64,000 nucleotides of DNA from Cohnella baijiui (GTDB lineage: Bacteria; Bacillota; Bacilli; Paenibacillales; Paenibacillaceae): NCBI RefSeq assembly GCF_020731285.1, contig NZ_JAJFOW010000005.1, positions 248,001 to 312,000 on the forward strand, in the 5' to 3' direction. Below are positions 17,720-26,360 of the stretch, in pieces; the stretch's first letter is position 1, and each line of letters starts with the position of its first letter. The notes under the pieces are model-generated. The model did not search any database and was not told the origin of the DNA. It saw only the letters and a program-made list of their open reading frames with translations. A program made the position numbers and the translations under genes.

Positions 17720-20220
17720 AGATCGCCCGCGTCATCGTCGACGTGCCTAGCCGGGAGACGGACCGGCCGTTCGACTATCTCGTGCCCGAACGGCTGGCGG
17801 ACTGGGTCGAGACGGGCAGCCGCGTCGCGGTCCCGTTCGGCGGTCGGACGCTCCAGGGCATCGTGCTCGGCTCGGCCGGCGAAGCGGAGGTCGACCCGTC
17901 CCGGCTGAAGCCGATCGCCGATGTGCTGGACGCCGTGCCGCCGTTGTCGGAGGAGCTGGTGGAGATCGGCCTCTGGATGAGCCGACGTTGGTTATGCCCG
18001 TTGACGGTCGCGCTGCAGGCGATGCTGCCCGCGGCGCTTAAGGGCCGGACCGAGAAATACATTTCGCCCGCGCCGGACGCGGCGTGGACGGTATTGGAGA
18101 TGTCCGTTTACGCCGATTTTTTGCGCGCCTTGGAAAGCGGCGGGCCGGTGAAGCTGTCGCAGCTGCTTCAGCAGCATCCCGAGCGGGCCGACATCGTGAA
18201 GATGTGGGTGAAAGAAGGCAAGCTCGAGGAGCGGCAGAAGGTCGAGGACCGGTTGTCGGTCAAAACGGTGCTGACCGTGTTCACCCCCGCCGAGTCCGAG
18301 CTTAGGCAAGCTTTGGACGCGCTGCCGGCTCGGGCGGCCAAGCAGAAGGAGCTGCTTTCGTATTTGCTGGCGCATCCGGAGCCGGTCGCCCAGTCCGTCC
18401 TGGCCGAAGCGGTCGGCACGACGACCGCCGCGATCCGCGCTCTCGCGGATAAAGGCGTCCTCGAGGTGCGGGCCGTGACAGCCGAGCGCGATCCGTATGC
18501 GGACCGCAGCTTCGCGCCGTCCGCGCCGCTGCCGCTCACGCCCGCCCAACGGGAGGCGTACGCGCCGATCGCCGAAGCGGTCGAGTCCAGGAGGCACGAG
18601 ACATTTCTGCTGCACGGGGTGACCGGCAGCGGCAAGACCGAGATCTATCTGCAGGCGATCGACCGGGCGCTCGCGCAAGGCCGCGAGGCGATCGTGCTCG
18701 TGCCGGAAATCGCGCTCACTCCGCAGATGGTGGAACGGTTCAAGGGGCGGTTCGGCGCGCGCGTCGCCGTCCTGCACAGCCGTCTCTCGAACGGCGAGCG
18801 CTACGACGAATGGCGCAAAATCCGGGAAGGCCGGGCGCAGGTAGCGGTCGGCGCGCGGTCGGCGGTATTCGCCCCGTTTACCCGGCTAGGACTACTTATT
18901 ATCGACGAGGAGCACGAGACGACGTACAAGCAGGAGGAGAGCCCCAAGTATCATGCCCGCGACGTCGCAATCGAACGGGGCCGGCTGAACGGAGCCGCCG
19001 TCGTGCTCGGGTCGGCCACGCCGTCGCTGGAAACGTATGGGGCGGCGACCGGCGCCGCGCCCGCGTTGGGGGAAGGGGACGAGGCTGTCCGCCCGGTCTA
19101 CGTCCCGCTGCCGCAGCGGGTGGCCGACCGGCCGCTGCCGCGCGTGAGCATCGTCGACATGCGGGAGGAACTGCGGCTCGGCAACCGGGCGATGTTCAGC
19201 CGCGCGCTCGCCGACGCGCTGCGGACGCGGCTCGAGCGCGGCGAGCAGTCGGTGCTGCTGCTGAACAGGCGCGGCTACGCGACGTTCGTCATGTGCCGAT
19301 CCTGCGGCTACACGGCAATGTGCCCGCACTGCGACATCGCGCTGACCTACCACCGCGGCTCGCAGAATCTCCGGTGCCACTACTGCGGCTACGCGGAGCG
19401 GGAGCCGGACAAATGCCCGTCCTGCGAAAGCCCGCACATCCGCTTTTTCGGCACCGGAACGCAGAAGGTTGAGGAAGCGCTGGCCGAGACGTTCCCGGGC
19501 ATCCGGGTCATCCGCATGGACGTCGACACGACGACGGAAAAAGGCTCGCACGAGCGCTGGCTGACGGCGTTCCGCGAGCGCCGGGCGGACGTGCTGCTCG
19601 GCACGCAGATGGTGGCGAAGGGGTTGGACTTCCCCCACGTGACGCTGGTTGGCGTGCTCGCGGCGGACGCCGCGCTCCGGCTGCCGGACTTCCGGGCGGC
19701 GGAGCGCACGTTTCAACTGCTCACCCAGGTCGCCGGACGGGCGGGCCGCCACGAGCTGCCGGGCGAAGTGATCGTGCAGACGTACGAACCGGAGCACGAG
19801 TCGATCTCGTCCGTGGAGCATCACGACTACCGCGGCTTCACGGCCAAGGAACTCGGCCATCGCCGGGCGCTCGGCTATCCGCCCTACGGACGGCTGCTCA
19901 CGCTGACGTTGTCGCACGAGCAGGTGCCGCTGCTGTTGTCGATGGGCCAGTCGTTCGCGGCCAAGATGCGGGAGCGGGCGGCGAAGGAGGGGTTGGGCGG
20001 AGACGATCCGAACGCGCCGCGGGCCGCCGAGGTGCTCGGACCGGTTCCGTCGCCGATTCCGAGATTGAAAGATCGCTACCGTTTTCAATGTATGGTAAAA
20101 TATCGGGGAGACGTAGACGCGCGCGCCTGGGCGGCGGAGACGCTGAAGGAGCTGGCTGAGACGGCTAAGCGCCACGGCGTGCAGCTCGGCGTGGACGTCG
20201 ACCCGCAAATGATGTTGTAA
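17716..20220 (+). CDS. priA: Primosomal replication restart helicase PriA
   Basis: An 834-aa PriA. The 3'-DNA-binding domain is at the N-terminus ([24 protein letters not shown]). Helicase motifs: Walker [13 protein letters not shown] near residue 300, [12 protein letters not shown], and [14 protein letters not shown]. Eight zinc-binding cysteines lie near residues 530-570 ([13 protein letters not shown] ... CHYCGY ... CPSCES). It reloads the replisome at stalled forks. The start overlaps coaBC by four bases; an open frame continues upstream through coaBC but is not PriA sequence. Confidence 0.95.
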   Translation: MKIARVIVDVPSRETDRPFDYLVPERLADWVETGSRVAVPFGGRTLQGIVLGSAGEAEVDPSRLKPIADVLDAVPPLSEELVEIGLWMSRRWLCPLTVALQAMLPAALKGRTEKYISPAPDAAWTVLEMSVYADFLRALESGGPVKLSQLLQQHPERADIVKMWVKEGKLEERQKVEDRLSVKTVLTVFTPAESELRQALDALPARAAKQKELLSYLLAHPEPVAQSVLAEAVGTTTAAIRALADKGVLEVRAVTAERDPYADRSFAPSAPLPLTPAQREAYAPIAEAVESRRHETFLLHGVTGSGKTEIYLQAIDRALAQGREAIVLVPEIALTPQMVERFKGRFGARVAVLHSRLSNGERYDEWRKIREGRAQVAVGARSAVFAPFTRLGLLIIDEEHETTYKQEESPKYHARDVAIERGRLNGAAVVLGSATPSLETYGAATGAAPALGEGDEAVRPVYVPLPQRVADRPLPRVSIVDMREELRLGNRAMFSRALADALRTRLERGEQSVLLLNRRGYATFVMCRSCGYTAMCPHCDIALTYHRGSQNLRCHYCGYAEREPDKCPSCESPHIRFFGTGTQKVEEALAETFPGIRVIRMDVDTTTEKGSHERWLTAFRERRADVLLGTQMVAKGLDFPHVTLVGVLAADAALRLPDFRAAERTFQLLTQVAGRAGRHELPGEVIVQTYEPEHESISSVEHHDYRGFTAKELGHRRALGYPPYGRLLTLTLSHEQVPLLLSMGQSFAAKMRERAAKEGLGGDDPNAPRAAEVLGPVPSPIPRLKDRYRFQCMVKYRGDVDARAWAAETLKELAETAKRHGVQLGVDVDPQMML

Positions 20221-20239
20221 AAAAGGAAGGTTGAGCGCG

Positions 20240-20728
20240 ATGTCCATTCGTTTGATCGTGAAGCATCCCGATGACGTTCTGCGCGAACGCGCGCAGGAAG
20301 TGACGAAGTTTAACGCCAATTTGCACAAGCTGCTGGACGACATGGCCGATACGATGTACGATGCGGACGGCGTCGGCCTGGCAGCGCCGCAGGTGGGCAT
20401 CTCGAAGCGGGTCATCGTCGTCGACGCAGACGAGGAACACGGTCTGATCGAGCTGGTCAATCCGGAGGTCGTCTCCCAGGAAGGGGAGCAATTCGGACCG
20501 GAAGGGTGTCTCAGCATTCCCGGACTGCAGGGCGACGTACGGCGCGCGCTGAAGGTGAAGGTCAAAGGCCAGGACCGGCACGGCAATCCTGTCGAGTACG
20601 AAGGCTCGGAGCTGCTCGCCCGCGCGTTCCTGCACGAGATCGATCACCTGAACGGCGTGCTGTTCATCGATATCGCCGAGTCGATCTACGAGCGCAAGGC
20701 GCCGGAACCGGACGAAGCGCAGGATTGA
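20240..20728 (+). CDS. def: Peptide deformylase
   Basis: A 162-aa metal-dependent deformylase that removes the formyl group from new proteins. All three motifs are intact: [15 protein letters not shown] and HEIDH. ATG at 20240 is chosen over a TTG nine bases earlier because AGGAAGG lies 10 bases upstream of the ATG and nearly touches the TTG. Paired with fmt, as in most bacteria. Confidence 0.95.
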   Translation: MSIRLIVKHPDDVLRERAQEVTKFNANLHKLLDDMADTMYDADGVGLAAPQVGISKRVIVVDADEEHGLIELVNPEVVSQEGEQFGPEGCLSIPGLQGDVRRALKVKVKGQDRHGNPVEYEGSELLARAFLHEIDHLNGVLFIDIAESIYERKAPEPDEAQD

Positions 20729-20839
20729 CGCCGCCCCCGGGGCGGACCAAGGCTCTCCGAAGAAGGCGGTCCCCGTTTCCGGCGGCGTTGGACGGATCGA
20801 TGCGAGGAATCGCGAACTACGCGAGATAGGATGACATCT

Positions 20840-21799
20840 ATGTTGAAGATCGTATTTATGGGGACGCCGGAGTTCGCCGTCCCTTCGCTGCGCGCGCTGC
20901 TGGACGTGTCCGACGTGGAAGTGGCGGGCGTCGTTACGCAGCCCGACCGGCCGAAGGGGCGCAAGCGCGAGCTGACCCCGCCGCCGGTCAAAGCGTTCGC
21001 CCTGGAGCGGGGTCTCCGGGTGCTGCAGCCGGAGCGCATGCGCGCGCCCGAAGCGGTTGCGGCGGTGGCGGAGCTGGCGCCGGATCTCATCGTGACCGCC
21101 GCGTACGGGCAGATTTTGCCGCGCGGCGTGCTGGAGCTGCCGCGTCTCGGCTGCGTCAACGTTCACGGCTCGCTGCTGCCCCGGTACCGGGGAGGCGCGC
21201 CGATTCAGCGCTCGGTCATCGACGGCGAGTCCAAGACCGGCGTCACGCTGATGTACATGGCCGAAGGGCTCGACACGGGCGACATGATCGCCAAGGTCGA
21301 AGTGCCGATCACCGACGAAGACTCGTCGGGCACGATGTTCGCGAAGCTGAGCGAGGCCGGCGCCGAGCTGCTTATGCAGTGGCTGCCGCGGCTTGCAGAC
21401 GGCACCGCGCCGCGCGAGCCGCAGGACGACGCCTTGGCGACCTACGCGCCCAATCTGACGCGGGACGACGAGCGGCTGGACTGGAGCGCCCCGTCGCGCG
21501 CCGTTTTCAACCGCGTGCGGGGGCTGTCGCCGATGGCGGGCGCGTTCACGACGCTGGGCGGCGAGGTGTTCAAAGTGTGGGGCGTGCGCGCGCCCGTAGC
21601 GGCGGACGCCGACCTGCGCGCCGCGTGGAGCGACCAGCCGCCCGGGACGGTGTTGGACAGCGGCGCCGACGGCATTCGCGTGCGGACGGGCGACGGCAGC
21701 GTCGTGCTGACCGAGGTGCAGCCGGCCGGCAAGAAGGCGCTGCCCGCGGCCGATTATGCGAGAGGCGCCAGGCTGGCGTTCGGAACGGTGCTCGGATAG
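20840..21799 (+). CDS. fmt: Methionyl-tRNA formyltransferase
   Basis: A roughly 319-aa Fmt that formylates initiator Met-tRNA. The N-terminal formyltransferase domain has MGTPEFAVPSL, the folate-site NVHGSLLPRYRGGAPIQ and LDTGDMI; the C-terminal tRNA-binding OB-like domain follows from about residue 200 (RVRGLSPMAGAFT). Two in-frame ATGs (20831 and 20840) are possible; the second has better spacing to the weak GATAGG site. Immediately downstream lies the repeat region, so this is the last gene of its run before rsmB. Confidence 0.94.
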   Translation: MLKIVFMGTPEFAVPSLRALLDVSDVEVAGVVTQPDRPKGRKRELTPPPVKAFALERGLRVLQPERMRAPEAVAAVAELAPDLIVTAAYGQILPRGVLELPRLGCVNVHGSLLPRYRGGAPIQRSVIDGESKTGVTLMYMAEGLDTGDMIAKVEVPITDEDSSGTMFAKLSEAGAELLMQWLPRLADGTAPREPQDDALATYAPNLTRDDERLDWSAPSRAVFNRVRGLSPMAGAFTTLGGEVFKVWGVRAPVAADADLRAAWSDQPPGTVLDSGADGIRVRTGDGSVVLTEVQPAGKKALPAADYARGARLAFGTVLG

Positions 21800-21871
21800 A
21801 GCGCCGTTTTTCGTTTGGTGAGGCGGAACGAGGAAGCGCGGAGCGCGGAGTGCCTCGAGCAGGCAATGGCG

Positions 21872-22024
21872 GCCGAAGAAGGAGTCGTGGACGCCTACAT
21901 GGGGGCTGTGGCGGCAAGATCGGCCGAAGAAGGAGTCATAGACTCCTACATGGAGGCTGCGGTGGCAAAATCGGCCGAAGAAGGAGTCGTGGACGCCTAC
22001 ATGGAGGCTGCGGCGGCAAGATCG
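21872..22024 (+). repeat. Tandem repeat array 1, 51-bp unit, 3 copies
   Basis: Units begin at 21872, 21923 and 21974. Each reads GCCGAAGAAGGAGTC, three variable bases, GACKCCTACATG, then a more variable GC-rich part. In the middle copy the core is a perfect dyad GGAGTC-ATA-GACTCC. In one frame the unit encodes a 17-residue repeat with EGVxDxYM. A related set occurs at 42432. Confidence 0.9.
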
Positions 22025-22032
22025 GCCGAATC

Positions 22033-22389
22033 GAGCAAGCGCCAAAGTGTGTATGTAAACTACTTACATTCAACGAAATGGTCGAGCAAGCGCCAAAGTG
22101 CGTATGCAAACTACCTACATTCAACGAAATGGTCGAGCAAGCGCCAAAGTGCGTACGCAAACTACCTACATTCATCGAATTGGTCGAGTAAGCGCCAAAG
22201 TGCGTATGCAAACTACCTACATTCAACGAAATGGTCGAGCAAGCGCCAAAGTGCGTACGCAAACTACCTACATTCATCGAATTGGTCGAGTAAGCGCCAA
22301 TGTACGTATGTAAACTACCTACATTCGTCGAAGAAGCCAGTCCGGCACCAAAGTGCGTATGCAAACTACCTACAACGATCGAAATGACC
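22033..22389 (+). repeat. Tandem repeat array 2, 51-bp unit, 7 copies
   Basis: Units begin at 22033, 22084, 22135, 22186, 22237, 22288 and 22339. The core is GAGCAAGCGCCAAAGTG, then CGTATGCAAACTACC, then TACATTCAACGAAATGGTC; the last copy is degenerate. Copies 3 and 5 share ATCGAATTGG, while 2 and 4 share AACGAAATGG, suggesting amplification of a two-unit block. Unit 1 contains a dyad ATGTAA-ACTAC-TTACAT. There are no unique spacers, so it is not a CRISPR array. Confidence 0.93.
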
Positions 22390-22533
22390 GGCGAAGCCGC
22401 ACGCTGCTCGGCTTGAAAACGGGAGCATCGGCGCATTTCGCAATTTTCATAGACGAACGGGATATACTCGAGAGGAACGGACGATGGCGGCGCCATTGCC
22501 CGCGGCCCGTCTCGAAAGGAACGAGGTGCGGAT

Positions 22534-24441
22534 TTGGAAGGACAAAACAATTCGAAGCGCTCCTTCGCCCAACTGGCGAAGGCGGCTAGCCCGCGGACGG
22601 AAAGCCGACCCGGCGGTCCGCCGTCCAGAAGCGGACAAAGCACCGGCAAACTGCCGGCCAAAAGCGGACAAGGTGCCAGCGATCAGTCATCAAGAGTCGC
22701 GCATGACGCCGGCAAACAGCCGCACAAAGGCGCCCGAAGCACCCGCAATCAGCCAGCTCAAAGCGGACAAGATGCCAGCGAATGGCCGTTCAAAACGGCA
22801 CCGGCCACTGGCGATCGGCCGCACAAAGGCGCCCAAAGCGCCGCCAAACAACCGTACAAAGGCGCCCAAAGCGCCGCCAAACAACCGCACAAAGGCGCCC
22901 AAAGCGCCGCCAAACAACCGCACAAAAGCGCCCAAAGCACAGCCAAACAGCCGCGCATTGATGCCCAAAGCGCCGCCAAACAACCGCACAATAACGCCAA
23001 AAGCGTCGGCAAACAGCCGAACATAGGCGCCCAAAGCGCCCACAATCGGCCGCCCAAAAGCGCCTCGGGCGCCCGCAAGCAGCCGGCCACCGCGCGGGAG
23101 GTGGCACTCCAAGTGGTGCTTCGCGTCGAGGAGAAGGGTGCCTACAGCGGCCTGGAACTGAATCGTACGCTGACGGAGGCCGGGCTGTCCCGCGCGGACG
23201 CGGGACTTGCCACCGAGCTTGTCTACGGGACGATCCAGCGACTGCGCACGATCGACTACGTGCTCGCGGCGCGCGTAAAAGGCTGGCCCGCGAAGCTCGA
23301 GCCGTGGGTGCGCTGCCTGCTGCGCCTGAGCTACTACCAGCTCCGCTGGCTCGACCGCGTGCCCGCGCACGCCGTCACGGACGAGGCGGTCCGCATCGCC
23401 AAGCGGCGCGGACACGCGGGCATCGCCGGCCTCGTCAACGGCGTGCTGCGCGGCCTGCTGCGCGAAGGCGTGGCGCCCCCGCTGCCCGCCGATCTGCCGG
23501 CGGTAGAGCGCATCGCGCTCGAGCATAGCTACCCGAGCTGGCTCGTCGCACGCTGGATAGCCGCCTACGGCGAAGCCGCGGCTGAAGCGATGTGCGCGGC
23601 GGGCAACACGCCGCCCCACGTTTCGGGCCGCGTGAACCGCACCCGCGCGTCGCGGAAGGACCTGCTCGCGCGGATGGCGGAAGCAGGCGTGGAGGCGCGG
23701 CCGTCGGCGCTGACGGCGGAAGGGATCGTCGCTTCGCGGGTGGGAAGCCTCGCGTCGACGCCCTGGTTCGCCGAAGGGTTACTGTCGGTGCAGGACGAGA
23801 GCTCGATGCTCGTCGCCGCCGTATGCGACCCCCGGCCGGGCATGCGCGTGCTCGACTGCTGCGCAGCGCCGGGCGGCAAGGCGGCGCACCTGGCGGAGCG
23901 GATGGACGGACGAGGCGAAGTCGTCGCCAACGACGTGCACGCGCACAAGGAGGCGCTCATCCGCGAGCAGGTGGAGCGACTTGGGCTGTCCAACGTGACG
24001 ACCCGCGTCGGGGACGCGGAGACGCTGGCGGAACGCCTGCCGGCGGGCGCGATGGACGTCGTGCTGCTGGACGCGCCCTGCTCCGGGCTCGGCGTCATTC
24101 GGCGCAAGCCCGAGATCAAGTGGAACAAGCGGTCCGAGGACATCGCGAGCCTGGCATCGCTGCAGCGCCGGCTGCTCGCGTCGGCGGGCGACATGGTGAA
24201 GCCGGGCGGCACGCTCGTCTACAGCACGTGCACGATCGCGCCCGAGGAGAACGAGGAGACGGTGCGCGCGTTTCTCCGGGACCGTCCCGATTTCGCGCTC
24301 GATCCGGCATGGCCGGAGGAGACGCTCGCGCCGCTGCGAACGGCCGGCGCGCTGCCCGCCCCGTTCAAGGGAATGGTTCAGCTGCTGCCCCAGCACTTCG
24401 GCAGCGACGGGTTTTTTATCGCCCGATTGCGACGCAAATAA
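22534..24441 (+). CDS. rsmB: 16S rRNA m5C967 methyltransferase RsmB with repetitive N-terminal extension
   Basis: A 635-aa protein, about 180 residues longer than usual for RsmB. The core starts near residue 185 (TAREVALQVVLRVEEKG, the NusB-like RNA-binding domain) and continues into the SAM-dependent Fmu/Nol1 domain with CAAPGGKAAHLAE, VVLLDAPCSGLGVIRRKPEIKW (catalytic Cys) and LVYSTCTI. Residues 1-184 are low-complexity and basic, rich in Gln, Ala, Lys, Ser and Pro, with an 11-residue repeat (KGAQSAAKQPH) encoded by a 33-bp DNA repeat. The TTG start has GAGGTG 7 bases upstream, and no better start is visible next to the core, so the extension seems to be translated. Confidence 0.88.
   Translation: MEGQNNSKRSFAQLAKAASPRTESRPGGPPSRSGQSTGKLPAKSGQGASDQSSRVAHDAGKQPHKGARSTRNQPAQSGQDASEWPFKTAPATGDRPHKGAQSAAKQPYKGAQSAAKQPHKGAQSAAKQPHKSAQSTAKQPRIDAQSAAKQPHNNAKSVGKQPNIGAQSAHNRPPKSASGARKQPATAREVALQVVLRVEEKGAYSGLELNRTLTEAGLSRADAGLATELVYGTIQRLRTIDYVLAARVKGWPAKLEPWVRCLLRLSYYQLRWLDRVPAHAVTDEAVRIAKRRGHAGIAGLVNGVLRGLLREGVAPPLPADLPAVERIALEHSYPSWLVARWIAAYGEAAAEAMCAAGNTPPHVSGRVNRTRASRKDLLARMAEAGVEARPSALTAEGIVASRVGSLASTPWFAEGLLSVQDESSMLVAAVCDPRPGMRVLDCCAAPGGKAAHLAERMDGRGEVVANDVHAHKEALIREQVERLGLSNVTTRVGDAETLAERLPAGAMDVVLLDAPCSGLGVIRRKPEIKWNKRSEDIASLASLQRRLLASAGDMVKPGGTLVYSTCTIAPEENEETVRAFLRDRPDFALDPAWPEETLAPLRTAGALPAPFKGMVQLLPQHFGSDGFFIARLRRK
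22822..23052 (+). repeat. 33-bp tandem repeat inside rsmB
   Basis: Seven 33-bp units begin at 22822, 22855, 22888, 22921, 22954, 22987 and 23020. The first three are almost identical, and identity falls off toward both ends; more degenerate units extend upstream to about 22600. Each unit encodes 11 residues in frame with RsmB, so copy-number change would not break the frame. Confidence 0.9.
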
Positions 24442-24510
24442 GGCCGCACCTGCGAATCTTCTGCGGGAGGGGCGTTTATGGTAAAATAGAGCGAATGGTG
24501 GTGACTTCCC

Positions 24511-25590
24511 TTGTTAAAAAACAAAGATTACGTTCCCGCTGACGGGAAACCTTTCATTTACGATTATACGCTCGAGCAGCTGCAGGACTGGGTCAAGGCG
24601 CAGGGCGAGCCCGCTTTCCGCGCCGGTCAAATCTACGATTGGCTGTACGTGAAGCGCGCGACCGACTTCGACGGGATGTCGAACCTCTCCAAGGCGCTGC
24701 GCGAGAAGCTCGCGGACAGCTTTAATTTCGTTACGCTGACCGAGATCACGAAGCTGGAGTCCAAGGACGGCACGGTGAAGTTCCTGTTCGGCCTCGCGGA
24801 CAATCACGCGATCGAGACGGTCATCATGCGGCACAACTACGGCAACAGCGTCTGCGTCACGACGCAGGTCGGCTGCCGGATCGGATGCACGTTTTGCGCC
24901 TCGACGCTCGGCGGCTTGAAGCGCAACCTGACGGCCGGCGAGATCGTCGCCCAGGTCGTCAAGGCGCAGCAGCTGCTCGACCCCGAAGGCGAACGGGTAT
25001 CGAGCATCGTAATCATGGGCTCGGGCGAACCGTTCGAGAACTACGACGCGACGATGACGTTCCTGCGCCAGATGACGCACCCGAAGGGGCTGAACATCGG
25101 ACAGCGGCACATCACGGTGTCGACGAGCGGCATCGTGCCCAACATGCTCAAGTTCGCCGACGAGAACACGCAGATCAATCTGGCGATCTCGATCCACGCG
25201 CCGAACGACACGCTGCGCTCCAAGCTGATGCCGGTTAACCGCCGCTACCCGTTCGAGGAAGTGATGGACGCCTGTCGCTACTACATCGAGAAGACGGGCC
25301 GCCGGATCACGTTCGAGTACGCGCTGATCGGCAGCGTGAACGACCGGCCCGAGCACGCGGAGGAGTTGGCCAAGGTGCTGCAGGGCATGCTCTGCCACGT
25401 CAACCTGATCCCCGTCAATTACGTGCCCGAGCGCGACTACGTCCGGACGCCGCGGGACGACATCTTCGAATTCCATCGCATCCTGGAGCGCCGGAACATC
25501 AACGCCACGATCCGGCGGGAGCAGGGACACGACATCGCGGCCGCTTGCGGCCAGCTGCGGGCGAAGCATATGGAGACACAGGCGAGGTGA
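24511..25590 (+). CDS. rlmN: Dual-specificity 23S rRNA/tRNA adenine-C2 methyltransferase RlmN
   Basis: A 359-aa radical-SAM enzyme that methylates A2503 of 23S rRNA and A37 of some tRNAs. The radical-SAM cysteines are in CRIGCTFC (C-x3-C-x2-C), followed by [13 protein letters not shown] and [11 protein letters not shown]; the catalytic C-terminal Cys is in [13 protein letters not shown] start with GGTGGTGA upstream. It lies 69 bases after rsmB and its stop is next to the start of prpC. Confidence 0.94.
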   Translation: MLKNKDYVPADGKPFIYDYTLEQLQDWVKAQGEPAFRAGQIYDWLYVKRATDFDGMSNLSKALREKLADSFNFVTLTEITKLESKDGTVKFLFGLADNHAIETVIMRHNYGNSVCVTTQVGCRIGCTFCASTLGGLKRNLTAGEIVAQVVKAQQLLDPEGERVSSIVIMGSGEPFENYDATMTFLRQMTHPKGLNIGQRHITVSTSGIVPNMLKFADENTQINLAISIHAPNDTLRSKLMPVNRRYPFEEVMDACRYYIEKTGRRITFEYALIGSVNDRPEHAEELAKVLQGMLCHVNLIPVNYVPERDYVRTPRDDIFEFHRILERRNINATIRREQGHDIAAACGQLRAKHMETQAR

Positions 25591-25595
25591 CGCGG

Positions 25596-26360
25596 TTGAG
25601 AACAGCGCTTAGAAGCCACATCGGACGAGTCCGGCAAGTAAACGAAGACCGTGCGTGGATCGGCACCGTCTCGAGCGGCTTGACCGCGGCAGCGGTGGCC
25701 GACGGCATGGGCGGGCACAACGCCGGCGACGTGGCGAGCACGATCGCCATCGACACGTTGTCCCGGTCGCTTTCGCTCTGGGCTTCGGACCTGTCCGAAG
25801 AAGCGAGCGAGAGCAAGCTCCGGGATTTGATCCTGAAGGCGAACGCCGCCGTTTTCGAAGCGGCGGAGAGCCATGCCCAGTACCACAACATGGGCACGAC
25901 GGTCATCCTCGCCCTCGTGGACGAGAAGGAGGGGCTCATCGGCCATATCGGCGACAGCCGGGTATACCGCATCCGCGGCGGCGCCATCGAGCAGCTCACC
26001 GAGGACCATACGCTCGTGAACGAGCTCGCCAAGTCCGGGCAGCTGAGCCCCGAGGAAGCAGCCAACCATCCCCGCCGCAACGTGCTGATGCGGGCGCTCG
26101 GCACCGACCGCGACGTCGCCGTCGATGTCATGCGGATCGACATGCTGCCCGGCGACCGGCTGCTGCTTTGCAGCGACGGCCTTAGCAATCTCGTCGAGCG
26201 GGAGACGATCCTTGGGACGCTGACGGCGCCGGATCTCGATCTGGAGCAGGCGGCAGACCGGCTCATTGCCCTGGCGCTCGAAGGGGGCGGCTACGACAAC
26301 GTCACCGTCGCCCTGATCGACTACGTGCCGGCCGACGCCGCAGAAGGAGGTGCCCCATGA
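25596..26360 (+). CDS. prpC: PP2C-type protein phosphatase PrpC
   Basis: A roughly 254-aa PPM-family Ser/Thr phosphatase, the partner that reverses PrkC phosphorylation. Metal-binding motifs: RQVNEDRAWI near the start, VADGMGGHNAGDVAS, GTTVILALV, GHIGDSRVYRI, LLCSDGLSNLV and YDNVTVALI. TTG at 25596 is preferred: GAGGTG lies 6 bases before it. A GTG at 25587 overlapping the rlmN stop is the alternative. The stop overlaps the prkC start by four bases, matching the paired function. Confidence 0.93.
   Translation: MRTALRSHIGRVRQVNEDRAWIGTVSSGLTAAAVADGMGGHNAGDVASTIAIDTLSRSLSLWASDLSEEASESKLRDLILKANAAVFEAAESHAQYHNMGTTVILALVDEKEGLIGHIGDSRVYRIRGGAIEQLTEDHTLVNELAKSGQLSPEEAANHPRRNVLMRALGTDRDVAVDVMRIDMLPGDRLLLCSDGLSNLVERETILGTLTAPDLDLEQAADRLIALALEGGGYDNVTVALIDYVPADAAEGGAP

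Larger units (their letters stand above)
21800..22533. other. Repeat-rich intergenic region between fmt and rsmB
   Basis: This 734-base gap holds two adjoining tandem arrays with the same 51-bp period (listed separately). Because 51 is a multiple of three and the unit lacks stops, frames on both strands stay open across it (plus 21815-22387; minus 21936-22661). None has a convincing ribosome site, so I do not call a gene. After the arrays, TATACT at 22463-22468 may be a -10 element for rsmB. Confidence 0.7.

Noticed and set aside
16393-20220. 1275-residue frame ending in PriA
   Set aside because: The first 440 residues are a shadow of coaBC; PriA begins at 17716 with an ATGA overlap.
21815-22387. 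190-aa repeat protein after fmt
   Set aside because: No ribosome site at its TTG/GTG; frames stay open on both strands simply because the unit is 51 bases without stops.
22033-22389. CRISPR array
   Set aside because: Units are contiguous with no unique spacers, and no cas genes are in the window.
21936-22661. 241-aa minus-strand repeat protein
   Set aside because: Its N-terminal part is antisense to rsmB, with no start signals; repeat region explains the open frame.
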